Positions 12,431 through 24,902 of a stretch of DNA of 64,000 nt are shown piece by piece (positions within the stretch are counted from its first letter, which is position 1; the number at the start of each line of letters is the position of its first letter). The position numbers and the translations under genes were made by a program. The notes under the pieces are model-generated. The model made no database searches and had not been told where the DNA came from. It saw nothing but the letters and a program-made list of their open reading frames with translations. This DNA comes from Diogma glabrata (lineage: Eukaryota > Arthropoda > Insecta > Diptera > Cylindrotomidae), in the NCBI GenBank assembly GCA_963693315.1, contig OY856186.1, forward strand, positions 282,330,935-282,394,934, in the 5' to 3' direction.

Positions 12431-14423
12431 CTTTCTGAGTTCGATCACTGATTAGTAAGCAAACACACCAGGTTTTATTAAGTATTCAACTCCTTAATTG
12501 TTCAACAACAACAGGAAAACAATACAGCAAACAATATTTCTAACTAGAATATTCTTTCAACGACTTCAGAAACTCCAACGGTTGAATATAGAAATTTCCA
12601 GTAACACAACGTTCAAAATTGTACACAAAATATTTTTATTCAATAACACTTAAAGCTTTATTCACAAAAACTAATTTAAAAATCACTTTTATAATAAAAC
12701 TTTATCGTCGCACGTTTAAAATAAAACTAATTTAGTCTTGCAAGACATCTCACCTCATATACGATTCTGCATAATCTCGATCATTCGAGGTCACTTTTTA
12801 GAAACCTTGATAAAACACTAAAATATTCGATTATAATTTTACGTTACGATGATTTGATTCATAAAGTAATTGTATGTTGAACCAAGTTCTAGGAATACAA
12901 CAACAACACTATTCATTTCATTAATTTGTTGTTGTGTTTTGTTGATTTGATTTTTCTGGAAGTGGCTGTAATCGTCTGGACTTTTTTGTAATCGTAACAA
13001 TATGATGACAACCATCACTGTTAACGTTTTTTTTATAATGAACATATTGGTCCACACTTTGTTCCAGTTGCTACCGATGATAATTTTTAATATTCAATTC
13101 TTTCATTAATCGTCAAACTTCAATCTGTTAATTTAATTTAATTTTTTGAACACCATTGCTGTCGATTGTTGGGCTTTTGTTTTAATTAACTAACCAAATT
13201 CCTTTGTATGGCTCAGATTTTGTAAAATTATATTTTAACAGTTAATTCGGAATTTATAGAATAATGATAATTTTCACAAATGTTCTTGTTATTTTACAAT
13301 TACTATTGCAAGTTGTTGTTTTTTATTTGATTTATTTGTTCTTAAAACTATTTTGATGTAAAATTGACTTGTTTTAGCATATCTAGAACCAACATTTACT
13401 TTTAATAATATAAACGTTTAATTTGGTTAATTTTGTTGACGTATGTTTGTTAATATTTTGTCCAACACTCTTTTAAATTCAGTCAGTTTGAATTTATACT
13501 ATGGTATATCTATTTGTTTTTAACTAGGAGTTGAAAATATGTAAACTTTATGCTATCAAGCCTTGATCACGAGGAGTCGAAAATATTTAACTCTATATAC
13601 TATTAACTAGACCATACAGTTTTTAATTTAAATGTTTGCTCCATAACTGATCTTTCATGTTGAAATTGCAAATGCAACATCGAAAATTAAAAATTGACAA
13701 TTGTGATTCAAAAAATTACAAAATAGAATTTTGGAGTATTAACCGTAATATTTAAATAATAAATAAGTAACCAGCAATTAAAACTAAAAAATATAAGAAC
13801 TATAAATCAAAACTAAGAAATTTTGAATGCGAATTAAGAAAGTTCTATTTCAGAAATGTTATTAAGTCTGAATAGAGGTCGGATGTTATAAATTTAAATG
13901 ACAAATTTAAAACAAATTCCTGGAAGTAGGAATTCATAAACAAGAAATATGAAATTATGCAAAAAGCAAATCAATAACAAAGAAATCAATAATGGATGTT
14001 TGTTTCAGTAAAGAGAAATTAAAAAAGAAAATTATGAAAATTAAGAAATTTTAAATAGCAATTAGAAATGACAAGTTATAACTTCTAAATCGTTAATAAC
14101 AACACAGAACTATATAATAACTTAGACATAAGATCAAAATAGAACTTAGAAATTTAAATTCGAAAATTCAAAATAGAAAGTTGTGGTTTCATCGAGATCG
14201 TGTCTCTAACCCGAAATCTAGATCCTTTGTCATTAAACTTTTCAAATAAAAAGTTATAAATAAAAGAAAATGAAATAATAAAATAGAAAAGGAAAGTAGG
14301 TAATTTTTCTATGAAATTAATTTTAAAAACATAATAAATGGGATGTGAGAAAATAAAAATATTACTAGACATATTACTAGAAAACTGAAAAATAACAGAG
14401 AGATATTTGAAAATAGGAATTAG
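12431..14423. other. AT-rich non-coding stretch between two LINE remnants
   Basis: No gene is recognised. From about 13,700 to the LINE start at 14,424 the sequence is a low-complexity mosaic of AAATTAGAAAT, AAGAAATT and GAAAAT words. The same texture resumes after the LINE at 16,460-16,920. The second LINE therefore appears to have inserted into a pre-existing A/G-rich low-complexity tract. Confidence 0.5.
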
Positions 14424-16470
14424 AAATCATGATATGGACACCGATGATATGCTTGTCATCTTTAAGTACAAAGAGCAAATTTTCATCTACATTTAATAGA
14501 CAAGCAAAAAAGACCGTGTGCTGGAATGTCGATGCATTTAAACATCCGGAAATGCTGAATAGATATCAGGAAATAATAACGCAAAACATAGAAGAGCATA
14601 ACATCTCTTCTGAGATGCCATTAAACAAACAAGAAGAATGGCAAACGCTTCCATCAACCATTATAGCCGCAGCAGAAACTACAATTTAAAATGACCACCG
14701 ATATCACACAACGAATGGTTTGACGACGAGTGCCGCCAAAACGTTGAACATAAACAAAAACTGCGAAAAAAATGGTTAACAAGGAACACCCGAAGCTCCC
14801 AAGCTGATTATCTATGCGCCAGGAAAGCCTCAGCAATCTGACAAAAGATTTCCACCCAAGATCTACAGCCATCAAAAATGGAAATAATGAACTTACTGCA
14901 ACAAGTCACGTGATGTGCTGGCAGTGTGGCGATCCTACTTTCAAGACCTACTGAATAGGACGAATGAAGTTCATCCTATTCGAGCAATTGCTCCATCAAC
15001 TGAGGACATCTTTGCCCTTACAAAGCAATAGAAGAAGTGGAAGCTGCCATTAAAAAACTGAAAAATGGCAAATCACCAAGTATCGATGGAATTCCCGCAG
15101 AACTATTGAAAAATGGAGGAGCAGCTCTGGTCTCACATATGTACGATTTGATTCTTGCAATCTGGGACCAAGAAGAACTACCTGCTGAATGGAAAACAGC
15201 TCTCATTGCTCCGCTACATAAAAAAAGGTGACCGTCTAAAGTGTGCAAATTAAGTGTGCGACCATCTAAAGTGTGCACTTGCTCGACTCATCCCGTTCGC
15301 CGAATCTACCATCGGTGACTATCAGTGTGGTTTTCGTCCCAACCGCTCAACCACAGATCAATGTTTTACATTAAGGATGATTCTGAAGAAATGTTGGGAG
15401 TACAACATCAGCATTCACCAGCTCTACGTTGATTTCAAGCAAGCATATGAAAGCATCATCCGCGACTCATATGCCTTGGTATCCCAGAGAAACTTGTTTC
15501 TCTGTGCAAACTCGCAACATCGGGATCAAATTGTAGAATAGTAATCGAAGGGTCAGTTTCTGATCCTTGCGATATAACATCAGGTGTTCGACAAGGTGAT
15601 GCACACGCGCCCGTACTATTTAATTTGGCGTTGGAGTACGCGATAAGAAAAAGCCGAAATGAGACACAAAACTGCATATATAACAAATCTATAGTCAAGT
15701 TCTTGGCTACGCAGATGATATTGTGCTTCTGGACGTAGAACAAGCGATATTAAGGATAGTCTCTCTCAGCTTGAAAGAAATGCTAAACGACTTGGATTAT
15801 GCATCAATACCCACAAAACTAAAGTGTTAACAACATCTAGGAACATATCTCCCGGAAACCTGAATACTAGCGACTATGAAATGGAACGCGTGAAAAACTT
15901 CAAATACCTTGGGGCTGTAATAACATCGTCAAATGACATGCAGGCAGATATCAAAGCCCGTGCCTCTGCCGTATACAGAGTTTTCTATGCATACTCAAAA
16001 CTTCTGCGATCAAAGCATTAATCCTACCTGACCTTACATTTGGAAGTGAAAGTTGGACACTGACTTCCTCCGATTGTAGAATTTTGTAAACATTCGAAAG
16101 GAAGGTCATACGAACAGTTTATGATCCATGTAAAGTTGCTGAAAATCAGCATAGAATCCGAATAAATCATGAAATCAGACAGCTTCTTGGAGGCTGCGAT
16201 GTAATCGGATTCATTAAATCTAACCGAACTAGATGGTTTGGTCATGTAGAAAGGGCTTCATTAGATAGAATGATAAAAAAGCGTCCCAACAACAACCAGC
16301 TGGTGTTCGTCGGAGAGGAAGACCTAGATAACGCTGGCGTGATGATCCAAGACCTTCGGGATATAGGATGTCGAAACTGGAGTCAACTGGTCATGGAACG
16401 AGACGATTGGAAGCTGATTGCACAGACGGCAAAATGCCTCCATGGGATGTAAACGCCAGAGAGAAAGACA
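14424..16470 (+). pseudogene. Decayed non-LTR retrotransposon ORF2 (RTE/CR1-like group), RT and C-terminal part
   Basis: This is a plus-strand LINE remnant. Visible blocks in order are a pre-RT region (KKTVCWNVDAFKHPEMLNRY at about 14,500), RT fingers (AIKKLKNGKSPSIDGIPAEL at about 15,045), and GDYQCGFRPNRSTTDQCFTL with LYVDFKQAYES at 15,310-15,460. Next come GVRQGDA at about 15,585, the catalytic YADDIVLL at 15,708, and FKYLGAVITSSNDMQADIKA at about 15,905. A C-terminal block follows, with NRTRWFGHVERA at about 16,220 and DDWKLIAQTAKCLHGM ending at 16,452. Stops and frameshifts separate these blocks, so the copy is dead. The FKYLGA and C-terminal W...R..W motifs are typical of the widespread RTE-like insect LINEs; exact clade uncertain. 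Confidence 0.88.
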
Positions 16471-19400
16471 GAGAGAAATTAGAAATCAAATTAAAAAATG
16501 GAAATTAACAAGTTTATACTAGGGATGTGCAACAGCAGAAATTTCATAAGGCAGAAATAAAAGTTTGTGATAGAAGATACGAGAAAAAAGAAACAATTAA
16601 AGAATTCGAGATGAAAAATAAAAAACGAGAAATGAACGGTTCAAAATAAAGAAAATAAACATGGGACCAACGATATGAGAAAGCAGGATTGATAAATTAT
16701 GAGAATCGATATGAAAATAAGAGATATGTGAAAATACAAATAAAACCCGTGGTATTAAAAATTAGTCTTGGACAAGGACAAAAAAAAAAAAATTAGCAAT
16801 AAGTAATTAAACACAAGAAAGTAGATATGAAAAAGTATGAGACAACAAATGAAAATAGAAATGATTACAAATAATAACTGAAATTTGAAAATACATCAGA
16901 TATTATAAAATATTCTGAAGAAAACAATAATAATTCATTGCTCTTATATCTACGGAATTTGCATTATCACCTTAGTTTATGCTTTCAATACCTAATTAAT
17001 TATGATCAACGTATAACCACAAATACAACTTTATATTAAAATCAGATCAGTAAAATTTGACACGATCATCAATAAAAATTACAACAACAAAATTTGTCTT
17101 GTCTATGTTTAATTTGACCAGAAACTAGTTTTAAAATTTATTCGCTGTTTTTTAATTAATGAAACAAATTATAGATCTACAGACCCATTTATTATTTGAT
17201 CGCTCGATAGACGCCGATATCATTCTAATTTACAATCCAAATATCTTAATCCATGTTCATCGGCATAAATTTCGATTAATTTGGAATACTACGATTAAAT
17301 TTGTTGACGAACATAACACGATCAAGATAATAATTTTGTTTTAATTTTGAAAAAAGTAGCGTATGTATATGTAATTTTTATGATCTTGAAACTTGAGTGA
17401 AATCTTTTGAAATGGGATAAAAACCAAAATTAAAAAATCAAAAGGCATAAAAATAAATGAAGCATTACATCTTCTTTTTTTTTATAGTTTATTAAGAAAT
17501 AATAAAAATTAAAGACAGGATGTTAGTGATTTTTATTATTTTTGTTGAACTTATAGTACCTAAGTATGTACATTGATGAGTCTAACCACAAAAAGTGGTG
17601 ACTCTGAACGCTTTTCTTTATCCTTTTTTAACAATTTATGTAACAAAAAACAAATCATTTTGTTTCTAATTAACAATCATTAAAATCTTACCGAAATCCT
17701 AATTTTAAATATAGAATGTATAAAGAATAAATATAAAAAAATTGTTATAATCAAAGTCATAAAATTAATTTTTTATTTGTAAAATTAACATAATTTTTTG
17801 TTTCTTTTCTTTTTCATTTCTTGTACAAGATATAAATAATTTTTTTTTTTGTAAATATAAAAGAGAAACGAATGATCGAGTTTGTGCGATTGTGAATTAT
17901 TTATTGATCGTTGTTGTATTTTTTTTGCTGTTTATTTTTTGGATAATCGAATTTAATTTCTTAAGTCATAAATTTTATTACTTTTAAATTTTCTTATTAT
18001 ATTTTTGCTTGTCTTGTTAGGTTTTTTTAATTTTTTTTTTTTGATAGATCTTTTGATTTATTTGACTGCGGAATTATTGATTTGTTGTTACATATGCGTG
18101 TAGAAAATAGAAAAAATGGTGACGAGTACTAGTCGTTGTGGTTATAAAAAAGTTATGGTAAAGTGATTAATATTATAAAAAGAGCATTAGAGTCATGGGA
18201 AAGAAAAGAAAAATTATTTTTATTTATTAATTATTTTTATAACAACAAAACATATACACAATTTTTTATTAACCAAAACCATAAAATTAATAATATATAA
18301 TTATTTAATATTTATTTTAATAATAAGAAAAAACAATTTTAATTTATTATCTGATGTCTTCTGTGTGTGACCAATAATCCGACCGATTTAAATGCAAATG
18401 ATAAAATGAAGGAAATATAAACAAGAAATTAATTAAATGAGAAAAAAATTTATTGAGCGACGTAAATTAAGGTTTTAATTAAAGGGGTCGAACGTCGACA
18501 TTATGTCATTATATCATTATTTTTGAAAAGGTTTTTTGTTTTAGTCTGGCAACAATAATTTTTAGAAAAAATTAATGACCATCGCCTCATTGTGTTGCAT
18601 TTAATTGCATTTTTGTTCTAAAAAAAAGGCGCCTGTTATATCGAATCACGTTTCAAAGGTAGTCGACTTACTTTGAAAACAAATAAATGCTAAGAACAAA
18701 CCACTTGAATCAATAAAATTATTATAAATTATTTTCCTTTATTTCATCGTGTATTTCGTGACAACAGTTAAATCAGAAAACACCGAAAACCGCAGCTTGA
18801 TTTGTGTTGTTTTTTTTATAAATTTTATTATCAATGCACGTTGATCAAATGTTAAAGAATTGTATATTTTCGGTTAGTTTTAATATATTTATTTTTTTTG
18901 TTTAGTTTATTTATTAATTGCAGAAAGGCGTATATACAAAAAAATTTGTGTGTGAAGGTTTAAGGTTTAATGTGAAGGTTTAATCTATAGCTTTTGGGAG
19001 GGATAATTTAAAAACGTAAAAAGTCGCAAGGATTGAGCTTGACTCAACTGCCAGTAAGCATGGCTAGTATCAGTGGATAGCATTGCTGGCGTTTGTCAAA
19101 TCTCACAATTAGCATCGTGCTTTTAGGAAAGTAGTTTATATAAAACTGATCTGAAAAGAAGGACTGGCATGAATAGATTCTTAAAACTTGTGATGAGAGA
19201 TTGTGATATAACAGTGTTTGATGATATATATTAAATATGGCATCATAATTAAGAAAAACTGCAGGGTCACCAATTTTTGACATATAGCAAAGTTAATAAT
19301 TTAACTAACTAAAATTGTTTTCTCTGTATTACCAGAACTTTACTTAGTTGGAAATAAAAAAAAACTGGGTAAAATTGTGTCGAATCTCGGTTTAAATATA

Positions 19401-19932
19401 TTTCAGCCATAGAGTGCAAAGTTACCGACTTTTTGAGTGCCTTGTTTAAAACAGTGTATTTGTGATACTGTTAAGTAACCGTGTGTTTTAGTATTAACTC
19501 TAAATAGATGCAATAGCAATTCCGTGGAATGTATACTCAACTCTTGAAGTTGCATTTAAACTAGCTACAACGACGTTGCATTACATACAATGCCGAGCAT
19601 GCAAGTTAATTGATGACGCTAACTTAACAAACTCTTTGATACCCTCGATCATAGACACAATATCGGAGCCCTTTGTGTATTTTACATTTACTACTATAGT
19701 AAGTGTTCAGCTGAGATAAAAGCGCTTATGCGTCGACAACCCCAGTTTTCTCGCACTACTCGTCTATCAATAAACTCCCACGAGCACTTGCTTGAACTAT
19801 TCTTTGGCCGAACTAAGCAATATGTCTCGTCTTTTTTCCCACGAACGAACCTCTTAATGGAATTCTCTAAAATCAGCTGTTTTTCCACTTAGCTACAATC
19901 TCCAAAAATTTAAGCTTAACATAAAGAGAGAT
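16471..19932. other. AT-rich non-coding stretch
   Basis: 16,471-16,920 continues the low-complexity AAATTAGAAAT-type tract. Beyond it I see homopolymer-rich intergenic or intronic DNA with no recognisable protein, RNA gene or transposon end. Open frames at 19,044-19,283 and 19,694-19,888 (minus) are not recognised and lack supporting signals. Confidence 0.5.
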
Positions 19933-20095
19933 GTTTCGGGCCTGATTTAGAATACTCTTTTAGGGTTAACCTTATCTGAATATATGCGGCCCATGATCAG
20001 GTTTATCGTATTTGATCCCTAGCTGAAATTTCGATTGGTTAAAATTCACTAGAGTATTATCCATTTTAGAAAAATATAATCAAAATCGTTTCATG

Positions 20096-21157
20096 TAGTG
20101 TTTCTGATTTCTCGACTTTTAAATTTCTCGAAAAAGAAAAGAAGTAATATATGTTTCTCGAGAAATCTCGAGAAATATAATTTCTTAGAATTCTTCCTTT
20201 ATAACGTCAAATTAAAAACCAATGTCTTTCATTGATTTTTTAACAATGCATATTAAATAAAACAATTTTTTTAATTGTAAATAATAAGTCCAATAATTTC
20301 CAACAACTTCCATTTATAGGAATTAAGCCCAAATTATTCGATTCAGTGATATTACTATATCTGTCCTCCATAATGACATCCATAAATCTTGTGTTTGGCG
20401 TTTTCGTTAATTCATTCAGAATATTCTGAATGTACTAATTTTGAAAATTTTGACAGAATTTGTTCGAAATTGGAACTATCTATTCTATCTCGAATGAATT
20501 AACGAAAACGCCAGTTGTTGACGCTATCTACTGACGGATCTGCTTAACTTTTTGTTACTGTTGAATTAATTTTATTTAGTATCTCAAGCTTTTATAGTTT
20601 CCAAAAATTGAACGACTAGTTCCTTAATATCTGAAGGATATTTTGGAAAAGTGTTTGTCGAATAAAGCTGCTTTTTGTAATTCTGGGGAAAGAAACCCCA
20701 TCAAAAGCAACTAATCGAGCAATTGCTTTATTCATCGACGGACACCGCTGATTTGAACATATCTTTTATGCACAGGACTACTTGTGCCTGGCTCTGGCTG
20801 TTTTCTTTTCAAAGAATGTATGGGATTGAAATGTCGATGAAGACCAGTGGCTGCAGATTTTTTTCTATTCTCTCAATAATAATTTCTGATTATTTTGCAT
20901 TTCACACAAAATGTCAAAGATATTTAGAAAGCAGTGGTACATAAATCTACCTTACCGTAATTTTAGTTCTCGTTTGTTCCGAACAGCGCAAAAATTTATA
21001 GTTTGGATTGTTTTTAGTAAATACGACGTTTGATTTTTAAAATAAAGGAAATATATTTTTCTCGAGAAAAATAAAAATTTTCTCGAGAAATGGAGATTAG
21101 ATTTTTGTTAAATTTCTCAAGAAATTCTCGAGAAATATTTCTCGAGAAGAAACACTA
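20096..21157. mobile_element. hAT transposon remnant with TTTCTCGAGAAA subterminal repeats
   Basis: The ends are TAGTGTTTCT and its complement AGAAACACTA. They are flanked by a perfect 8-bp target duplication GTTTCATG at 20,088-20,095 and 21,158-21,165. Both subterminal zones (20,110-20,190 and 21,055-21,150) are packed with TTTCTCGAGAAA words and half-words in both orientations, likely transposase-binding sites. The 1,062-bp interior contains only a short broken transposase segment on the minus strand. The 8-bp duplication and TAGTG-type ends define the hAT superfamily. Confidence 0.9.
20590..20935 (-). pseudogene. Broken N-terminal hAT transposase (BED-type zinc finger and following region)
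   Basis: Read on the minus strand from 20,935, a BED-finger-like segment is visible: FCVKCKI, then a stop-damaged stretch, then ATGLHRHFNPIHS, giving C..C...H....H spacing. About 80 bases on, in another frame, comes NKAIARLVAFDGVSFPRI followed by TKSSFIRQ. This matches the A.A.D.G.SF.....S..IR pattern that follows the BED finger in many hAT transposases. Next is YPSDIKELVVQFLETIKA near 20,600. The catalytic RNase-H core and the dimerisation domain are missing, so this is an internally deleted copy inside the hAT at 20,096-21,157. Confidence 0.6.
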
Positions 21158-21995
21158 GTTTCATGTATAGTTTAGTTATCGCTTCTCGGCTGAAAGACTA
21201 CAATAATAGTGATTAAGGTGGTATGCATGTTTGAAATTTTTTTATTTTAATTTAATTAATTTATGTATATAATATATAAATATATATCAGGGTTTGGTCC
21301 GGATATCCCAATCAGGGTCTGATCCGGTATTCCCAATCAGGACCTGATAAGAAAAAAGCGTTACATTCATGATCAGGGCCCAATCAGGCTACCCTACCAA
21401 TGCCTGATCCGGATAAGGGAAACCTGATCAGCACCTTACTTGAGCCCTGACAAATTTCTGCTCGGGATGTTGTCTAAACAAAAACAATATAAAAAAAATG
21501 ATTTTCTTCTGGATGTGTCAAAGAAAAATGTCAAAAATCGGCCTAATTTTTGAAAAACAGTTTTCGTTTTTTTAATATTAAAACCGGTTAAAGTGGGTGT
21601 TGATGTTGCTATCCATTTTATCCCTAACAGTTTTGGTGTCATCAGAGTGCATTTAATTTTCATGTACAGATTGTTTATAGAACACTTCCAACTGTATGCC
21701 ATACACTAATTAAACATGTTGAACAGTAGCAATTATATCTAATTTTTTTTCATTACGAAAACTCGGTCGATTGTTATTGCCACAACATCAATATCTACCG
21801 ATGTAATAAATAGAAAATTATTATGGATTTTTGTGAGTAATTAAAATCAAGTTACCAAGTCACTTAGTAGGGAAATCCTTTAAATTTTTTGATCTCGATG
21901 GTATGTTTGGGTTTTTCTCACGAAAAAACTTCACTTATCTTTTTACTTGTTTCGAGGAGCAAGGGCAACTATCACACAAGTTTGGACAAACCATA

Positions 21996-22204
21996 CACTG
22001 AAATAAATTCGATCATTTGGTTGACACAGTGATTCATGATGATGATATGATGACATTACATTCAGTTGTTGTGTCTAGAATTCGGTTGTTGTGTCTTCAA
22101 ATTTGATTTTCGAGGATAAGACTACCGAATTATATAGGTTATTGTGACAGCAATAATTCGGTTGGCACAAAAATGGTTGTAAGACCGAATATTTTCTTCC
22201 AGTG
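21996..22204. mobile_element. 209-bp MITE, TA-flanked, CACTG ends
   Basis: The left end is CACTGAAATAAATTCGATC; the right end read inward is CACTGGAAGAAAATATTCGG. TA lies outside both ends (21,994-21,995 and 22,205-22,206), the target duplication expected of Tc1/mariner-type elements. The interior has repeated ATTCGGTTG(T/G) words. A relative with CACTGCAAGAAAAAAATAGATC / CACTGAAAGG ends lies at 34,878-35,039, and a one-ended fragment begins at 51,538. Confidence 0.65.
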
Positions 22205-22835
22205 TACGCATTAGTAGTTCGCAATAGTTTTCGTATCGAATGCACAAATATTTGTTATAATCTCAAAAACTAAATTAACAAACTAAACATTAAAATACAT
22301 TTTTTTTTAAATTAAAGCAACCTTTTATTTTGAATGATTTTTGGTGACTATACTGACTGCCATGATTAACATATTTTATCCTTTTCCAACTCTAACATCA
22401 ACTTTATTTGTTGTCCTGTAATTTGTATCCATAATAATAGTATAAATTAGTATGCATTATTATTTATTGTATTGTTTTCTAGCCTATTGCATTATGGTCC
22501 AAATACATGTGCAGAATTCTGCATGCAGCGAAATTAGAACAAGTGTTGTTATATGAAAGCAATTACATGTAAATTCTGCATGCAGAAAAATTCTGCAAGA
22601 TATCTCTAATTCTAATTTCGCTGCACAGAGGCAGTGCTACCACAATAAAAAAAACAAAAACTACTTGAAAACTCAGATAAAAATGGATGATTTTGACATT
22701 TTGTTTGAAGATGAATTATTTTTTTTATAACTCAAATAAAAATAAATGATATTTTTTTGAAAATGAAATTATTTTTGTAATGATTATTTGTTTATAAAGA
22801 TATTCAAATATTCTAAATAATCATATATAATATCA
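22205..22835. other. AT-rich stretch with TTCTGCATGCAG words
   Basis: No gene is seen. Around 22,510-22,630 the words TTCTGCATGCAG, CTAATTTCGCTGC and CGAAATTAGA occur in both orientations, giving an imperfect inverted-repeat structure of about 120 bp. Similar ATTCTGCAC and ATGCATGCAGC words recur at 23,611-23,675, so these may be the two ends of a decayed element enclosing 22,500-23,680. Confidence 0.35.
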
Positions 22836-22993
22836 CGAGTCGTCAAATAATAGTCGATTATTTTTCATAATCATTATTACGAATGTCATTTGAGGTCCTG
22901 AGTGCGCGTAACGCACGAGGGAAATTTTTAACCTCAAATGGCATGAGTGGTAATGTTGAAAAATAATCGACTAATAATTTGGTGACGAGTTGT
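22836..22993. mobile_element. Palindromic MITE-like hairpin, ~155 bp
   Basis: The arms are imperfect inverted repeats. The left contains GTCAAATAATAGTCGATTAT and TCATTTGAGGT; the right contains ACCTCAAATGGCAT and AATAATCGACTAATAATTTG. The centre holds a second small stem, GTGCG/CGCAC. It is much GC-richer than its surroundings at the centre. There is no coding capacity. Folded, it would form one long stem; it could be a small MITE or a decayed inverted duplication. Confidence 0.65.
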
Positions 22994-23676
22994 ATTTAGC
23001 AGACAATTTAACGAACAGAAATAGTAACATTATTTCATACAACATAATCATACATAATAAAATATTATTTCATCTTAGTGGCGCATAAATGTTATAAATT
23101 TGTAATTTATTTTTGACAAATAAACATAAACATGCAATCATTTGAATGAAAACGGACATTTTTACTATTTGCAAATTGCATTTTCACATAATTTTGTATG
23201 TAATTTTTGTTTTAAATTAATATATTAAGTAGGCTGAAAATATTCGCTGTTCCTTCCCACCAGAGAAAAATAATCGATACAATTCGTTTTGATTTGTTAA
23301 AAAATAGTAAATTAATCGTTTTTATTGGACCTTATCGAAACATTATTTAGTGAGTTGAATTGTCCAAGTTATAAAATAATTAAAACTAATATTGTTATAA
23401 TAAATAAATTTTTGGGAAAGGATTATCGGAAACAGTGGTATATGTAATTTGAACTTAAATTTTAATTTTGACATACACGTTTTTACAGGCAACGATTCAA
23501 TTATTTTCTTCTAAATTTTAATTAAAAAGATATTTTTCTTTAAATTGCGACAACTTTCACTTATAACTATTTCATAATACGTAAGAACACGAACTGTCAT
23601 TGTTACGAAAATTCTGCACGTCAAATATATAAAAATTCTGCACATCTATTTTAGATGCAGATATGCATGCAGCACT

Positions 23677-23985
23677 TCATTGTAGGTCATTTCATTTTCA
23701 AAATACCAAACAACTAAATAGATATCGAAATTTAATATAATATATGTTATTGTTTGGAATTAATTATACAACAAAATACAATAAAATTCGTTGGTTTTCT
23801 TTAATCGTTTTACTTGTTTTATCAATGAATTTTATAATATTTTAATTTAAATTAACAAATGTGATCTTACTCTGTTGGAAGGATAAAACGTTGTATTGGG
23901 TTTGTGTTTAATGAATTTTATTCTCTCTGGCAAATTTTTAAACGTTTGCTTAAAAAATAAAATTAAAATTAAATGCCTATATATA
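23677..23985 (+). repeat. Dispersed repeat, copy 1 (relative at 50,755-51,065)
   Basis: Shared blocks with the second copy, in the same order and orientation, are GTCATTTCATTTTCAAAATACC, then TTGTTTGGAAT, then GGAAGGATAAAACGTT, then GTTTAATGAATTTTATTCT. The copies are clearly diverged, so they are old. It is non-coding and of unknown class. Confidence 0.7.
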
Positions 23986-24139
23986 TAGAACCAATATTTT
24001 GCTTAAAGCAATACATGTGACACTATCTTGTATATATAATCCCACAAAATGAATTTGCTCAAAGAGGAAAAAACCGTATAAACGTGCTTTGCTACATAGT
24101 AAGCATAAATGCACACTTTATATGAATTTAACTAATACA

Positions 24140-24310
24140 CTATCCGGATGCATGAACCCGTTTTTTTCGATTTACATTTTTGACTGGTTTTACTGAAACC
24201 GGGCTTGCATGCCCATGCCCTATGTAGCCCTGAGTTACAACATTTTCAACGACCCAACTACGAGCCTTGACTTGGCGCTCATCGCTATTATAATTACTCT
24301 GTTCAGGATC
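24140..24310 (-). CDS. Candidate terminal exon of an unidentified host gene (57 codons including stop)
   Basis: On the minus strand a T-rich tract ending TTTAATTTTAG precedes an uninterrupted reading frame from 24,310 down to a TAG at 24,140. The peptide begins DPEQSNYNSDERQVKARSWV and ends KNVNRKKRVHASG. It is hydrophilic and basic at the C terminus, and has no membrane segment or repeat. The stretch is distinctly GC-richer than the AT-rich DNA on both sides and lies outside every transposon I can delimit. These are the reasons to read it as a real coding exon, probably the last exon of a gene whose upstream exons lie at higher coordinates, perhaps beyond the inserted Helitron or outside the window. 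I do not recognise the protein. An alternative is a fragment of an unrecognised transposon protein. Confidence 0.45.
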   Translation of the reverse strand, partial: DPEQSNYNSDERQVKARSWVVENVVTQGYIGHGHASPVSVKPVKNVNRKKRVHASG

Positions 24311-24610
24311 CTAAAATTAAAGAATTAATTACTAATTAGTTTATTGCACTTGTAATAATAAATAATACCAATTGCTATTTTTGATGTTTTGTTGCAGCAC
24401 CATAATAATAGAAGAAAAGGGTTCCACTGAACTGAATATTTTTTTGGCTAACATATGTAATGTAGCAGTTTTTTTTGATTGACTGCAAGTTTTTTTGGTA
24501 CTTCTTCTTTTGTATTTATAAGGTTTTTGTTTCAAAAAATTGTTAGAATACATTAATCATTCTTACGGGAATGTTTTATAAAATCAATTGTGAAAATATG
24601 GAGGGGCTGA

Positions 24611-24899
24611 AATCTCACAGCTCTAAGATATCAAGACTTCGGTCTGGGTTAAGGATTTTGATATAGTTTTCGGCAAAAAACTTTTATGAGGACATGGTAT
24701 TTAGTTTTGGGTAGCGATGTATATCAAACATAACTTTTTGTTAACGTACATGTTTTTTTTTATCTCTATTTAGATATGTATTACAAAACTAACACGAAAC
24801 ATCAATACGTTGTTGGAAAATTATAACAGATCATAAATTAACCTAATTTAGTGAAAAGATTATACCATCAGCAAACTACTCAAAACCTCTCCATTTAGC
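24611..24899 (+). repeat. 290-bp dispersed repeat, copy B
   Basis: This is the near-identical partner of 2655-2946. Its right end (CTCCATTTAGC) directly abuts the broken 3' end of the Helitron helicase gene, whose reading frame is recognisable from about 24,903 upward. The insertion or recombination that brought this repeat here therefore marks the Helitron truncation point. The copies differ by only a few substitutions and small indels, so the event is relatively recent. Confidence 0.8.
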
Positions 24900-24902
24900 A
24901 CT

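Larger units (their letters stand above)
19933..21466. mobile_element. Non-autonomous repeat with GATCAGG words, split by a hAT insertion
   Basis: Both flanks of the hAT at 20,096-21,157 carry pieces of one repeat. The left piece contains CACTAGAGTATTATCC and TTTTAGAAA. The right piece contains TATAGTTTAGTTATCGCTT and CGGCTGAAAGACTA. The same core occurs unbroken at about 33,105-33,205 and, reversed, inside the elements at 27,874 and 33,214. The outer right part (21,288-21,466) is dense in GATCAGG, CCTGATC and TCCGGAT words and ends GAGCAGAAATTTG-complement then CTCGGG followed by AT. That right end, read inward as CCCGAGCAGAAATTT, resembles the CCC(A) ends of the other families. The left end is degenerate and its position is a guess. 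Confidence 0.45.
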
